Positions 36,536 to 45,718 of a stretch of DNA of 64,000 nucleotides are shown piece after piece (position 1 is the stretch's first letter; every line of letters begins with the position of its first letter). Position numbers and translations under genes: made by a program. Source of the stretch: Leptospira jelokensis (GTDB lineage Bacteria > Spirochaetota > Leptospiria > Leptospirales > Leptospiraceae); contig NZ_RQGH01000007.1 of assembly GCF_004769635.1 (NCBI RefSeq), positions 186,001 to 250,000 on the forward strand. Reading direction: 5' to 3'. The notes beneath the pieces were generated by a model, which was not told where the DNA came from, did no database searches, and saw only the letters and a program-made list of their open reading frames with translations.

Positions 36536-37393
36536 TCATTTTATGTGGGAAGGGATCACATAAAATAGAATCGCGAAAAAATGGCAAATGCTCCCTCCCA
36601 ATACAAATAAGTGCCAAATTGCGTGATTGAATGGGAGTCTGTCCCATAAATAAAAAATGACACCAAATGTATAACTAAGCCCACCAGCCACAAGCCAGGA
36701 CATACCTGCAACTCCGATCGCTTCGCGAATATCGTTTGCCACAAAAATTGCAAGCCAACCCATAATGATGTAAACAGCCACTCGGACCCCACTAAACTTT
36801 CCAGGGAATAATAAAAGTAATCCTACACCCAAAAAGGCTAAAAGCCAAATGATCGCAAATAGATACCATCCCCACTCAGAATTCTCACGCAAACTAACAA
36901 GCGTAAAAGGAGTATAGGTTCCCGCTATCAATAAGTAGATAGATGCATGATCGATGACTTTAAATATCTTTTTTGTTGCTGTGTGATAGATTGCGTGGTA
37001 GAGTGTGGATGCTAAATATAAAATGATTAACGTCGCACCGTAAATCGCTGAACTCACAACATGCCAAATGTCTCCATAAAGAACCGCCATCGTCAAAAGA
37101 ATGGAGAGTCCAGCAATGCTAAGACCACCTCCAATTCCATGTGTCACTGAATTTGCAATTTCATGCCCTATCGAATATTCATGAACGGTATCGATCAGTT
37201 CTTTTACATGGGAACTGGTTTCTTTTTCCGGAACTCTTTTAGAAACTATGGATTTCGATGGTGATCCTTTAAATTTTTTATTTTTCTCAATGAATGGTTT
37301 TTGTTTTTTCTTCGCGATCTGTTTCTTTTTTTTGGCTACGGGTTTTTGTTTGGCTTTTTTGGCTTTCATTCGCTTTGATTGGTTAAATGACAC
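36536..37393 (-). CDS. Hemolysin III / PAQR-family membrane protein with lysine-rich N-terminal tail
   Basis: 285 residues. Residues 75-285 form the seven-helix HlyIII/YqfA domain, beginning YSIGHEIANSVTHGIGGGLS, with the conserved Ser, His and Asp motifs (STLYHAIYH, DHASIYLLIAGTYTPF, and a C-terminal HAIWHLFV) that would bind zinc. The first 70 residues are extraordinary: about a third lysine, in repeated KxxKKK runs. The extension is probably cytoplasmic and may bind nucleic acid or acidic lipid. Most HlyIII proteins are about 210 residues and lack it. Start GTG at 37393; an internal ATG at 37369 is possible. Confidence 0.84.
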   Translation of the reverse strand: MSFNQSKRMKAKKAKQKPVAKKKKQIAKKKQKPFIEKNKKFKGSPSKSIVSKRVPEKETSSHVKELIDTVHEYSIGHEIANSVTHGIGGGLSIAGLSILLTMAVLYGDIWHVVSSAIYGATLIILYLASTLYHAIYHTATKKIFKVIDHASIYLLIAGTYTPFTLVSLRENSEWGWYLFAIIWLLAFLGVGLLLLFPGKFSGVRVAVYIIMGWLAIFVANDIREAIGVAGMSWLVAGGLSYTFGVIFYLWDRLPFNHAIWHLFVLGGSICHFFAILFYVIPSHIK

Positions 37394-37538
37394 TCTTAAT
37401 GAATGAGTAGGTCAATCGAAAGAAAGGTTTCAAAATATTAGTTACATTTGGAAAATAATGTAAAAAAGAACCCTTTCCATCTCAATTCCCTTATCCCTGG
37501 AAGGAAATGATGACAAAAAAGGTTCCCCTTCGGAAAAC

Positions 37539-37868
37539 TTATTCAGTATCTTCCATCTTGTTTTTCTTTTTCCCTTGTTTCCCGTTTTCTTTTGCTTTTT
37601 CCTTCATTTTATCCTTTTTCTCTGAATGTTTCGCTTTCATTTCATCAAAAGAAACAGAGCCGTCCCCATCTTTATCAAGTTCGAGGAAATGGGCATCATG
37701 GAATTTCTGCCATTCTTCTTTTGATACTTTATTGTCACCATCAACATCCATTTTTTTAAAATGTCCGAGGGCCATAGACTTTTTGCCATGTCCCTCTTTA
37801 TCATGAGCAAACAGAATGTTTGTTGTTACGAAGGTAAAAATTGACAAAACCAAAATCATTTTTTTCAT
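37539..37868 (-). CDS. Exported EF-hand calcium-binding protein
   Basis: 109 residues. Signal peptide to about residue 21 (LFAHDKEG), then two canonical EF-hand loops: DVDGDNKVSKEE and DKDGDGSVSFDE, each with Asp at positions 1, 3 and 5 and Glu or Asp at 12. The C-terminal 30 residues are Lys/Glu-rich. Probably binds Ca2+ in the periplasm. AGAGG precedes the ATG. Single-gene unit between the hemolysin and acyl-CoA dehydrogenase genes. Confidence 0.85.
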   Translation of the reverse strand: MKKMILVLSIFTFVTTNILFAHDKEGHGKKSMALGHFKKMDVDGDNKVSKEEWQKFHDAHFLELDKDGDGSVSFDEMKAKHSEKKDKMKEKAKENGKQGKKKNKMEDTE

Positions 37869-37952
37869 TGAAAAACCTCTCTCATATTTTTGAGTTAAAT
37901 TCTCGTCGCAGTCAAGACCTTCCGAAATTTTTTTCCAAATAAATTTTTAGAT

Positions 37953-39701
37953 TCATTCAAAAAATTGAATGCGATACAAAGAAGACTGAGCCGTCGCCGC
38001 ACTGTCGATTGCATAGGATCGGCAATCCTTTTCCCAAATATCTCTATCATTTTCATCTTTGATCTTTGGAATTGCTTTTTCGTATAACAAAGTGCAAAGG
38101 TAGCGAGCCATTTGGATCATTAAATTTTCTGCTACCGTTTCTTTTCTAGATTCGGATTCAATCTTTCGCATTTCTAAAATTGATTTTTCCAATAAGGATT
38201 CTTGTTCGAGTAAAAAAGAGGAAGGGTTTGGAATTTCCTCCTTCAATGAAGTCAGGTACTTTCTAAAATTTCCATCCCCTGCCATTCCAGCAAGGATCGC
38301 TCCTGTCGAAATTCGGACATGGATTTGGGATGTTCCTTCATAAATGGTGTTGATTCTTGAGTCACGAAACATTCGAGAGATATCATAATCTTCTGTATAA
38401 CCTGCGCCACCAAATACCTGTACGGCGATACTCGTACATTTGTGCCCTTCTTCTGAACTGTAATACTTTGCAATTGGTGTTAAGATGGATGCAAGTGTAG
38501 ACCAATATTTTACTTTTTCATCCTTTCGAATCTCTCTATCGGCTACACCTTCTTTTTCCATACGAATTTGGTGGTGTTGGTACATATCAATCACACGAGC
38601 TGTTTCCAAAGTGAGTAACCTCATGGCATTTGTCTCTCGTTTGATTTTATTCACCATTTCATAAACAGCTGGGATTTCAAAGATTGGTTTTCCAAATTGG
38701 TTTCTTTCTTTTGAATACTTTAAAGATTCATAATAAGCTGCAGTCCCTCCTCCACAACCACCAGAGGCACTCACAAGCCTCATAAAGTTAGTCATTCCTG
38801 CTGTGTAACGAGTGAGTCCAAGTCCCTCTTCCCCTAAAATTTCGCCGTAACTATTTTCATAAACGATCTCACAAGTAGGAGATCCATGTAATCCCATCTT
38901 TTTTTCGATGCCAGCAACCGTAATATCGGTACTCTTCACTAAAAAAACAGAAAGGCCTCTCGCTCCACCGTCTGGTTTACCTGTCCTTGCTAAAGTCAAT
39001 AGCAATGCAGGATACTCACCGAGACCACAACCTTGCGAAATAAAGCGTTTTGTACCTGTTAGTCGATATGATCCATCTTCTTGTTTGACAGCAACGGTTC
39101 GAACACTATTCAAATCGGAACCAAAGTCAGGTTCGGTGAGTGACATTGCAAATAGAGATTCACCTGTTGCCGCTTTTGTTGCATAGGTTTCAATTTGTTC
39201 CTTTGTTCCAAACCTTGATACGATTTGTGCCAAATTAAGGAGGGTTGTTGTCATACAAAATGCAACATCAGCTCGTGCCATAATCATTGCATAAAATGCA
39301 CCCACTGTGGCTGGGAAATTTAAACCACCCGCTTCCCTTGGCAATGAATAACCCATTAGCCCTGTACTTCGGAATTTTTCGTAAATTTCAACTGTTTCCT
39401 TCGGGAAAATTACTTTTCCATTCTCATATTTGAGTTCATTGCGATCCATGATTTGCGATTTCTGAGATACATCCTTCCCAAAAAAATCTCCCATCGCATC
39501 CAAACTGGAAGTATACAATTCCATTGCTTCTTCAAAAGAAGAAGGTGCCATCTCATATCGATTGTTATTGGTTTCGGTATAAATTTTGTGGTCGAAAAAG
39601 GTTTCCCCTTCTACTTCTTTTACAATAGCTTCCCAATCGATCAATTGGTTGAAAATTAACTGTAAATCCTTATCATCTGAAAAATAATTATTAGCGATCA
39701 T
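37953..39701 (-). CDS. Acyl-CoA dehydrogenase
   Basis: 582 residues. Acyl-CoA dehydrogenase N, middle (LFAMSLTEPDFGSDLNSVRT, which binds flavin and substrate) and C-terminal domains, with the FAD-binding QVFGGAGYTEDYDISRMFRDSRINTIYEGTSQ segment split around residues 425-460. The catalytic Glu of the family is probably in IYEGTS. It makes trans-2-enoyl-CoA from acyl-CoA in the cytosol. Excellent ribosome binding site (AAGGAG). Second gene of an operon with the dienoyl-CoA reductase 10 bp upstream; both would act in fatty-acid beta-oxidation. Confidence 0.9.
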   Translation of the reverse strand: MIANNYFSDDKDLQLIFNQLIDWEAIVKEVEGETFFDHKIYTETNNNRYEMAPSSFEEAMELYTSSLDAMGDFFGKDVSQKSQIMDRNELKYENGKVIFPKETVEIYEKFRSTGLMGYSLPREAGGLNFPATVGAFYAMIMARADVAFCMTTTLLNLAQIVSRFGTKEQIETYATKAATGESLFAMSLTEPDFGSDLNSVRTVAVKQEDGSYRLTGTKRFISQGCGLGEYPALLLTLARTGKPDGGARGLSVFLVKSTDITVAGIEKKMGLHGSPTCEIVYENSYGEILGEEGLGLTRYTAGMTNFMRLVSASGGCGGGTAAYYESLKYSKERNQFGKPIFEIPAVYEMVNKIKRETNAMRLLTLETARVIDMYQHHQIRMEKEGVADREIRKDEKVKYWSTLASILTPIAKYYSSEEGHKCTSIAVQVFGGAGYTEDYDISRMFRDSRINTIYEGTSQIHVRISTGAILAGMAGDGNFRKYLTSLKEEIPNPSSFLLEQESLLEKSILEMRKIESESRKETVAENLMIQMARYLCTLLYEKAIPKIKDENDRDIWEKDCRSYAIDSAATAQSSLYRIQFFE

Positions 39702-39711
39702 ATCTGACTCC

Positions 39712-41706
39712 TTATATGCTGTATGCTGCTTCTATTCCTTCGTAAAAGGCTCGTTTGGCGTCTATGTTTCGAGCATCTTTGGCTCCACCAATGAGAATTG
39801 TTTTTTGGTTTGGAAAGTTTTTTGAATATTCTTCATACAATGAATTTTCTTTTTCTTGTCCGACACATAAAATTATAGAATCACAAGGATACAAAAACTC
39901 CTCACCATTTTTAAAAACTACAACGAGTCCCTCCTTTGTAACTTCTTTATAACTAAGTCCTTGGTAAAATTCAACTCCAACTGATTCTAACTCTTGTTTA
40001 AGTGCCCAAAATGTGGTAGGTCCAAGTCCTGCCCCATGTTTTCCGTTCCGACGAAATACTGCTACCTTTCGACTCACAGATTCTTTTTGTACAACTGTAT
40101 TTGTAAAGGAAGAGATATTGTATTTTTTGTTGTACGATTCTAATGTGGGATCATGATCTTCGGTCAAGCGGTGTGCTACATCAACACCAATCCCACCACC
40201 TCCAATCACTGCGACCCGTTTCCCAGGAATAAATTTTCCCGTTAGATAATCCGCATAACTTCCGTAAGGTAAATGTTCCAAACCTTTTAAATGAAATTCC
40301 CTTGGAACTACTCCACTTGCAAAAATCACAACGTCTGGATTTTGCGATTGTATACTTTGAATCGTAGCTTCCTGTTTCAATTGGATTTTCACACCAATTT
40401 CTTTTAGTTCGTTTTTATAATAACGAATGGTTTCATTAAATTCAGATTTTCCCGGAATGTTTGAAGCCAATTGGAACTGTCCTCCAATTTGATCACGTTT
40501 TTCAAAAATAGTAACATCATGTCCCAGTTCTTTTGAAGCTCGTGCGGCTTCAAGTCCAGCAGGACCTGTTCCAATGACCAAGACCTTCTTAGGATTATCT
40601 GTTTTTTGTATCACATACTTCTCTTCATTCATCGCCATAGGATTCACAATACAAGAAACATGTTTTTCCTGAAAGGCATGATCAAGGCAAGCTTGGTTAC
40701 ATGCTACACACGTATTGATTCGTTCCGATTGATTGGTTTGTAATTTTTGAACAATATAGGGATCGGCTAAAAAGGGACGTGCCATCGATATCATATCAAC
40801 ACTTTGTTCTGAAAATATTTGATTGATCGTTGAGACATCATTCACTCGGTTAGATGCTATGATGGGAACACCTGGTGTTTGTTCTTTGATTCGACGAGCA
40901 ATGGGAACCCATGCTCCTCTTGGAACCAATTGGCTAATCGTAGGAACTCTTGATTCATGCCATCCGATTCCAATGTTAAGTGCCGTAACTTTTTCATCAC
41001 GTAAGGCATTTGATAATCCGATCACTTCTTCAAAACTTGGATTGCCTGGTATCAAATCAATTCCAGACATTCTGAAAACAATTGGAAATCCTTCCGGTAG
41101 ATTTTTTTTCACGACCCGTAAAACTTCTATGGAAAAATTCATACGACGTTTGGCATCTCCGCCAAAATAATCATTTCTGTGGTTCGTCACTGGTGAAAAA
41201 AATTGATTCAATAGATAACCTTCGCTCCCCATAATTTCCACCGCACCGAATCCGACTTCGTAAGCAATTTTTGCCGATCGACCAAAATCTTCGATGGTGC
41301 GCCAACATTCCTCTTCTGACAATTCTTTCGGAACATAACGATTGATTGGTGCTCTAATCGCAGACGGAGCCACACAATTTCGATCAAAGGCATAACGTCC
41401 CGCATGGAATAACTGCGCACACATAATTCCTTTCCCTGAAAGCGCTTCGTTCATTAATTTTAATTCATTTGCATGATTAGGATCTAAAAATTGAAAGAAC
41501 GACTTGGATCCTTTTCCTTCTTCGTTTACGCTGATCCCTCCCGTCACAATCATTCCCACTCCGCCTTCAAACCGTTTGCTGTAAAAGGTTGCCATTCGTT
41601 TTGCAACACCTGTTTCGCCTTCCACACCTAAATGCATGGAACCCATGAGAAATCGATTGGGTAAGGTAAGATTTCCTAATTGGATCGGGGAAAATGCTAG
41701 GTTCAT
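39712..41706 (-). CDS. fadH: 2,4-dienoyl-CoA reductase (NADPH), FadH type
   Basis: About 664 residues from the ATG at 41706 (MNLAFSPIQLGN), with GAAGGA upstream; the longer frame adds 32 residues running into operator DNA. Order: OYE-type FMN TIM barrel (1-370) with LFHAGRYA and the active-site HRNDYFGG; 4Fe-4S motif with cysteines in CVACNQACLDHAF; FAD domain VLVIGTGPAGLEAAR; NAD(P) domain VAVIGGGGIGVDVAH. FadH reduces 2,4-dienoyl-CoA, needed for unsaturated fatty acids with even-position double bonds. First gene of the operon with acyl-CoA dehydrogenase. Three TTACCA-type repeats lie before it, and the divergent TetR at 41833 is the likely repressor. Confidence 0.88.
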   Translation of the reverse strand: MNLAFSPIQLGNLTLPNRFLMGSMHLGVEGETGVAKRMATFYSKRFEGGVGMIVTGGISVNEEGKGSKSFFQFLDPNHANELKLMNEALSGKGIMCAQLFHAGRYAFDRNCVAPSAIRAPINRYVPKELSEEECWRTIEDFGRSAKIAYEVGFGAVEIMGSEGYLLNQFFSPVTNHRNDYFGGDAKRRMNFSIEVLRVVKKNLPEGFPIVFRMSGIDLIPGNPSFEEVIGLSNALRDEKVTALNIGIGWHESRVPTISQLVPRGAWVPIARRIKEQTPGVPIIASNRVNDVSTINQIFSEQSVDMISMARPFLADPYIVQKLQTNQSERINTCVACNQACLDHAFQEKHVSCIVNPMAMNEEKYVIQKTDNPKKVLVIGTGPAGLEAARASKELGHDVTIFEKRDQIGGQFQLASNIPGKSEFNETIRYYKNELKEIGVKIQLKQEATIQSIQSQNPDVVIFASGVVPREFHLKGLEHLPYGSYADYLTGKFIPGKRVAVIGGGGIGVDVAHRLTEDHDPTLESYNKKYNISSFTNTVVQKESVSRKVAVFRRNGKHGAGLGPTTFWALKQELESVGVEFYQGLSYKEVTKEGLVVVFKNGEEFLYPCDSIILCVGQEKENSLYEEYSKNFPNQKTILIGGAKDARNIDAKRAFYEGIEAAYSI

Positions 41707-41732
41707 AAAATTTCCTTCAAATATGAAATAAT

Positions 41733-41787
41733 TTACCAATGGTAATATATCGCAATTCACAAACAACCAATAAATTACCAACGGTAA
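41733..41787. promoter_or_regulatory. Pair of TetR-type operators between fadH and tetR
   Basis: TTACCAATGGTAA (41733-41745) has perfect 6-1-6 arms, and TTACCAACGGTAA (41775-41787) differs by one base. Centres are 42 bp apart, four helical turns, so two dimers could sit on one face. A third half-site TTACCA follows at 41804. They lie across the divergent promoters of fadH and the TetR gene. Confidence 0.75.
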
Positions 41788-41832
41788 ATATCTGCTATTC
41801 AAATTACCAAAATGGAATCAAAATGACCTAAG

Positions 41833-42486
41833 ATGGTGACAAAAAAAACAAAAGGGAATTCAAAAAAAACTCTGCGAGTTGGCCGTCCGAACAAATTAAA
41901 CAGTGTTAATGTTCGTGAAGCCTTGATACAGGCTGGTGTGAAGTTATTGGAAACAACTTCACTCGAAGAAATATCACTCAGAAAGGTAGCTGCAAAAGCA
42001 GGTGTGAGTCACGTTGCAAGTTACCATCACTTTGAAAACAAACATGCGTTATTCTCTGCAATTGCAGAGATAGGATTTCAAAAGTATTTTGAATCTTATC
42101 AAATCGAACTAGAAAAAACTGATAAAGATTTTAAAGGACGATACCGTGCCTTAGGTTGGACCTACTTCCAATTCATTATGAACAATCGTCAGTTCGCAAG
42201 GATTATGTTTGGTGGTATGGGAGTTGAGACAAATTTACATCCTACTTTGTCCTCTGTATCCAGGAGAACCTATCGCCAATTGCATGAGATCATTCGAATG
42301 GGCCAAAACTTAGGTTATCTTGAGAAGGGCCAAACCAGAGAAAAAACTTTGGCATCATGGGCAATGATCCATGGGATTGCGATGTTGTTTTTAGAAGGTA
42401 GACTTCAAATGAAAAATGATATGAACGAAATGGAAAAATTCATCCAAACCGTTACTGAATATGCATACAATGGTATGAAAACCTAA
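41833..42486 (+). CDS. TetR-family regulator (WHG-type C-terminal domain)
   Basis: 217 residues. After a basic N-terminal tail, the helix-turn-helix spans about 28-75 (ISLRKVAAKAGVSHVASYHHFENKHAL); the C-terminal domain has the FARIMFGG and WAMIHGIAMLFLEGRL pattern of the TetR_C_13/WHG group, often fatty-acid or lipid responsive. Divergent from fadH across duplicated palindromes, so autoregulation and control of beta-oxidation are the simplest inference. Its stop codon directly abuts that of the next TetR gene on the other strand. Confidence 0.85.
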   Translation: MVTKKTKGNSKKTLRVGRPNKLNSVNVREALIQAGVKLLETTSLEEISLRKVAAKAGVSHVASYHHFENKHALFSAIAEIGFQKYFESYQIELEKTDKDFKGRYRALGWTYFQFIMNNRQFARIMFGGMGVETNLHPTLSSVSRRTYRQLHEIIRMGQNLGYLEKGQTREKTLASWAMIHGIAMLFLEGRLQMKNDMNEMEKFIQTVTEYAYNGMKT

Positions 42487-43149
42487 TTATTGTTTTACTT
42501 CACAGTCTTCTGGGAAATAATTAAGCAAATAAGAAATAGTCGCTTTTTTTGCCTCTCCCACCATCCAAGGAGTAAAATCACCATAGGTTCGGTATGATAA
42601 TTTTAAAAGTGAGTCAGCGATGGAAATGGCAACGCCAAATACTTGGTCTAAAGCATTTAGATCATTCAATTGGAATTTTTGTACTAATCCTTCTTTGGTG
42701 AGATTTGCTAATTTGGCATCCAACTCTTGGCCAACAAGTCTCATTTCAGGATTACTCATACGATACCCGTAAATGAGCCTCGGAAACGCGATTTCGGAAT
42801 TGGTGACTTCTACTGCAACATCAATGGATTTTTCAATGTATTCTTTCCATGTTTGAAACGATTCATTTTTTAAAGCGATTAGTTTTTCAACCACACCTTC
42901 TGAATGTAACAAACGAATTCCATGGAAGATGGCTTCTACGTTTGGAAAAAAATGATAGGCAGATGGCCTAGGAATTTTTGCTTTTTTACAAATATCAGCA
43001 AAACTGATTTCTTCTGGATTTTTTTCTCGTAAGAGTTCAAACGCAATCGATAGAAGTTGTGCGCGGCGGTTCCTTCCTTGTTTACTTGTGAATTTAAATG
43101 GCCTTGATGCAAGGTCAGGAGAGAGGGATGCGTCTACCAATTTATCCAT
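42487..43149 (-). CDS. TetR-family transcriptional regulator
   Basis: 220 residues with the helix-turn-helix at about 30-75 (ISFADICKKAKIPRPSAYHFFPNVEAI). The C-terminal domain is typical of TetR sensors. Tail-to-tail with the other TetR gene (no gap). Upstream lies the ceramidase stop region, so its targets may be the sphingolipid genes or unlinked. No clear palindrome precedes its own start. Confidence 0.82.
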   Translation of the reverse strand: MDKLVDASLSPDLASRPFKFTSKQGRNRRAQLLSIAFELLREKNPEEISFADICKKAKIPRPSAYHFFPNVEAIFHGIRLLHSEGVVEKLIALKNESFQTWKEYIEKSIDVAVEVTNSEIAFPRLIYGYRMSNPEMRLVGQELDAKLANLTKEGLVQKFQLNDLNALDQVFGVAISIADSLLKLSYRTYGDFTPWMVGEAKKATISYLLNYFPEDCEVKQ

Positions 43150-43203
43150 AGTACGAGCATCTTACGGAATCTCAGCCAGTCAATCCCGTTGCAAAGAAAA
43201 ATA

Positions 43204-43224
43204 CCTGACCCTTTCCAGGCCAGG
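43204..43224 (-). terminator. Terminator after the ceramidase gene
   Basis: CCTGACC (43204-43210) and GGCCAGG (43218-43224) form a 7-bp stem with one mismatch and a 7-base loop. Reading on the minus strand it is followed by a T-rich tract (TATTTTTC). It lies about 20 bp after the ceramidase stop. Confidence 0.65.
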
Positions 43225-43244
43225 CGAGTTGAATGTTCAGATGA

Positions 43245-45413
43245 TCATTGGATCGTAAAGTTGTTTGTGACCCCTTGGTAAGCACTGATGGCTCCAGTCC
43301 AACCTGATTTCCAGTGCCCACGATGCCTTATGCGGTAAGTACCTTTAGGATACGATTTTGTATCCCAAGTTGCAGTGATTTTTGAATATGCGATCCCGTC
43401 CCTTTGCCATTTGTACGTTGTGGATGGATCGTTATCACGTGCCACTACCGTCCAAGTGGAACCGGTTTGGCGTTCGATATCAACAAAACTACTTCCAATC
43501 AACATATTGTTTTTCGGATGTGCACCCCAAAAAACAGCCGTTACTTTTGCACCACTTGTATATGTTGGAGCTGGTTGTGTGAAAACATTTCCAAAACTTT
43601 TGAAGAGTGGGACATCATCAAATACAACACCTGTTTGGAGTGTAACTTGGTAATTTGTCAGATCAGGAGGTGTTGGTCCACTTGGAACCGATGCCCCATT
43701 CCGTAGAGCCACCGCAAGTTTTCCAAACTCTTGTTCATACGCTTTTAAAGTATTGGGGCCAAACTGAGTCGAAGCTCCTTCGTATTGTTGAGAGGAATAC
43801 TCTTCTCTTGTTGTGAGGTACGATGTATAGGAGTTGGAAAGTGCTGCAACAACAGTGTAATCATTTTCCAAAATGTTTTTTACTAGGGAACGAATCCTTC
43901 TCCCAGCCATCGTCGATACTTCTGCAGGGATCGCAAGGATTGATAAATTGCCAATTTTCACAATTTGGATTGGGATGATTGGTGGAGTCCAAGGATTTCC
44001 ATCAAAACTTGCAACTCCTGTAGGTATGAGAACTGGTTTTTCCGCATGACAAAGTTTATACGATTCACTGACAGAACTAGGCCATAAAACCCCAAGGGCT
44101 CCACCAAGAAAACTAGCTTTAAAGGCATCAGCTGCATTGGAATTCCAATCCAAAGAATCAACAGTGGTTCCTTCATCAAAAAAATCTACGGACACTGCAT
44201 TATCTTCAACACTTCCTGCAGAAAAGGAAGCTCCCATACCTGCAGGGCAAGTAGTGGTTCCCACACTGCTCACATACAAATTCGAGAAATTAACATATGT
44301 ATGTCGAAAGTCAACTGACCCTGAAACTTGGGTATTCGCTGATTGGTAAAGGCTCATTGCCTTTTGGTATTGTTTGTCTGCGATGGTATTTTGTCTTGCA
44401 TAATCATTTACACCATCTGCAGGGCCCCATAAATTCGGAGTCACATCACCCGAATTGGACTGAGCAAAAGCAGCCACGAAGGTTTGGTTTGCTGTATAAT
44501 TGGTCCCTTTGTTTTTTTCAAATAAATAAGAAGCCAATCCTTTGTTATCCCCACCGATGAGTTTGTTCGTTGGTCCCACATTGGTTGGATGTACGGCAAA
44601 CCAGTTCACCATTCCAAGTTCCCTGCCGTCAGCGGCCACTAATTTAAGAAGTGTCATTGTTTGATCAACGTTGGAAGTATAAAAATTACGTTCGCTAATT
44701 GGATTTTTGTCATAGGCAATAGCGGAGCGGTTTTTACTAGCATCCGTTAGCTCCCCTTGGTTGATGTATACGTTTCCAGGGACTAAATTTTGATGAGCCA
44801 ATTTAATTGACTTATAAATTCCATTCACAATCACATCAAAGTTTTCTTTGATAAAACCAGAAGTTGTTGCATTGTATAAAAAATAATGGGAATACCCACC
44901 AGGACCACTATGCGTGTGAGTGGCTGATAACAAAACATTCGCCTCGGAATAATACGGAGCAAGTTCTTGGTCCGCTGCAATTTTTTTACTTACAGCTTGT
45001 TTGATGGATTGAAAGATCATTCCTAAATCAGCACTTACAAACACCACACGTTTGGAAGCATCTCCAATGATATAGGCTCTTGACCAAAGGCGCATATAAA
45101 TCCCTTCTGTCTTTTGAGCCGTTTCCGCAAATCCCATCATTCCAACTTCAGCGGCAGGGCCAGTGATATCAGAAATTCCAACTCCTACTAAATAGGGCGA
45201 CGAACCGAGATTTGGCGTTACAACACGGCTCAAACTAGAACTAGAAAACTGATCTGTTCCAGTTTCAGTTGTGGTTTGGGTTTCGTCAATACCAACTAAG
45301 CCAAGTAATGCTGAGTTGGACTGGGATGGCTTTTTGTCGGAACAAACCAACAAAAACAAACAAGATAGAATGGTCACGCCGATGCGAACCAAGGGACTAA
45401 TTTGGGAATTCAT
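43245..45413 (-). CDS. Neutral ceramidase, predicted lipoprotein
   Basis: 722 residues. The N-terminal lipobox LFLLVC predicts lipidation at a Cys near residue 24. The neutral/alkaline ceramidase domain follows: VGISDITGPAAEVGMMGFA at the start, zinc-binding ATHTHSGPGGYSHY (HxH), a nucleophile-Ser region QSNSGDVTPN, and a C-terminal immunoglobulin-like domain (about 580-720). It hydrolyses ceramide to sphingoid base and fatty acid, outside the inner membrane or on the cell surface. GGAGAG precedes the ATG. It is divergent from the endoglycoceramidase gene, and the two form a complete glycosphingolipid-degrading pair. Terminated by the hairpin at 43204-43224. Confidence 0.9.
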   Translation of the reverse strand: MNSQISPLVRIGVTILSCLFLLVCSDKKPSQSNSALLGLVGIDETQTTTETGTDQFSSSSLSRVVTPNLGSSPYLVGVGISDITGPAAEVGMMGFAETAQKTEGIYMRLWSRAYIIGDASKRVVFVSADLGMIFQSIKQAVSKKIAADQELAPYYSEANVLLSATHTHSGPGGYSHYFLYNATTSGFIKENFDVIVNGIYKSIKLAHQNLVPGNVYINQGELTDASKNRSAIAYDKNPISERNFYTSNVDQTMTLLKLVAADGRELGMVNWFAVHPTNVGPTNKLIGGDNKGLASYLFEKNKGTNYTANQTFVAAFAQSNSGDVTPNLWGPADGVNDYARQNTIADKQYQKAMSLYQSANTQVSGSVDFRHTYVNFSNLYVSSVGTTTCPAGMGASFSAGSVEDNAVSVDFFDEGTTVDSLDWNSNAADAFKASFLGGALGVLWPSSVSESYKLCHAEKPVLIPTGVASFDGNPWTPPIIPIQIVKIGNLSILAIPAEVSTMAGRRIRSLVKNILENDYTVVAALSNSYTSYLTTREEYSSQQYEGASTQFGPNTLKAYEQEFGKLAVALRNGASVPSGPTPPDLTNYQVTLQTGVVFDDVPLFKSFGNVFTQPAPTYTSGAKVTAVFWGAHPKNNMLIGSSFVDIERQTGSTWTVVARDNDPSTTYKWQRDGIAYSKITATWDTKSYPKGTYRIRHRGHWKSGWTGAISAYQGVTNNFTIQ

Positions 45414-45655
45414 ATACTCTCTCCGAATCTAAATTTCTGAATCTTATATCTTTTCGCATGAATCCATCCGAAGGAATCCCTTGGGCCAATTCTGGAGGAT
45501 AAGTCTAAACGATGTTAAAAATATGGCAATTAAATAATCGACAGAAGTCGGGTTTTATTTGAGCAGTGTTCAGAAATCAGCAGTATATGGCGATTCTAAG
45601 CAATTTTGCATTTTTGCATCGTCCGAATGATGGTATTTCTATGTCATTTTTTACT

Positions 45656-45667
45656 CGACACGTGTCG
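45656..45667. promoter_or_regulatory. Perfect 12-bp palindrome in the ceramidase / endoglycoceramidase intergenic region
   Basis: CGACACGTGTCG is a gapless perfect palindrome in an AT-rich 305-bp divergent promoter region, 51 bp before the endoglycoceramidase start. It is a good candidate operator for a lipid-responsive regulator, for example one of the two TetR genes nearby. A short direct repeat TTTTGCAT-TTTTGCAT lies about 45 bp to its left. Nothing else recognisable is in this gap. Confidence 0.5.
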
Positions 45668-45718
45668 GCAAATAAGAAGGAACTGTCCAGAATCGTGCAA
45701 AACGAGAAAGAGGAAACG

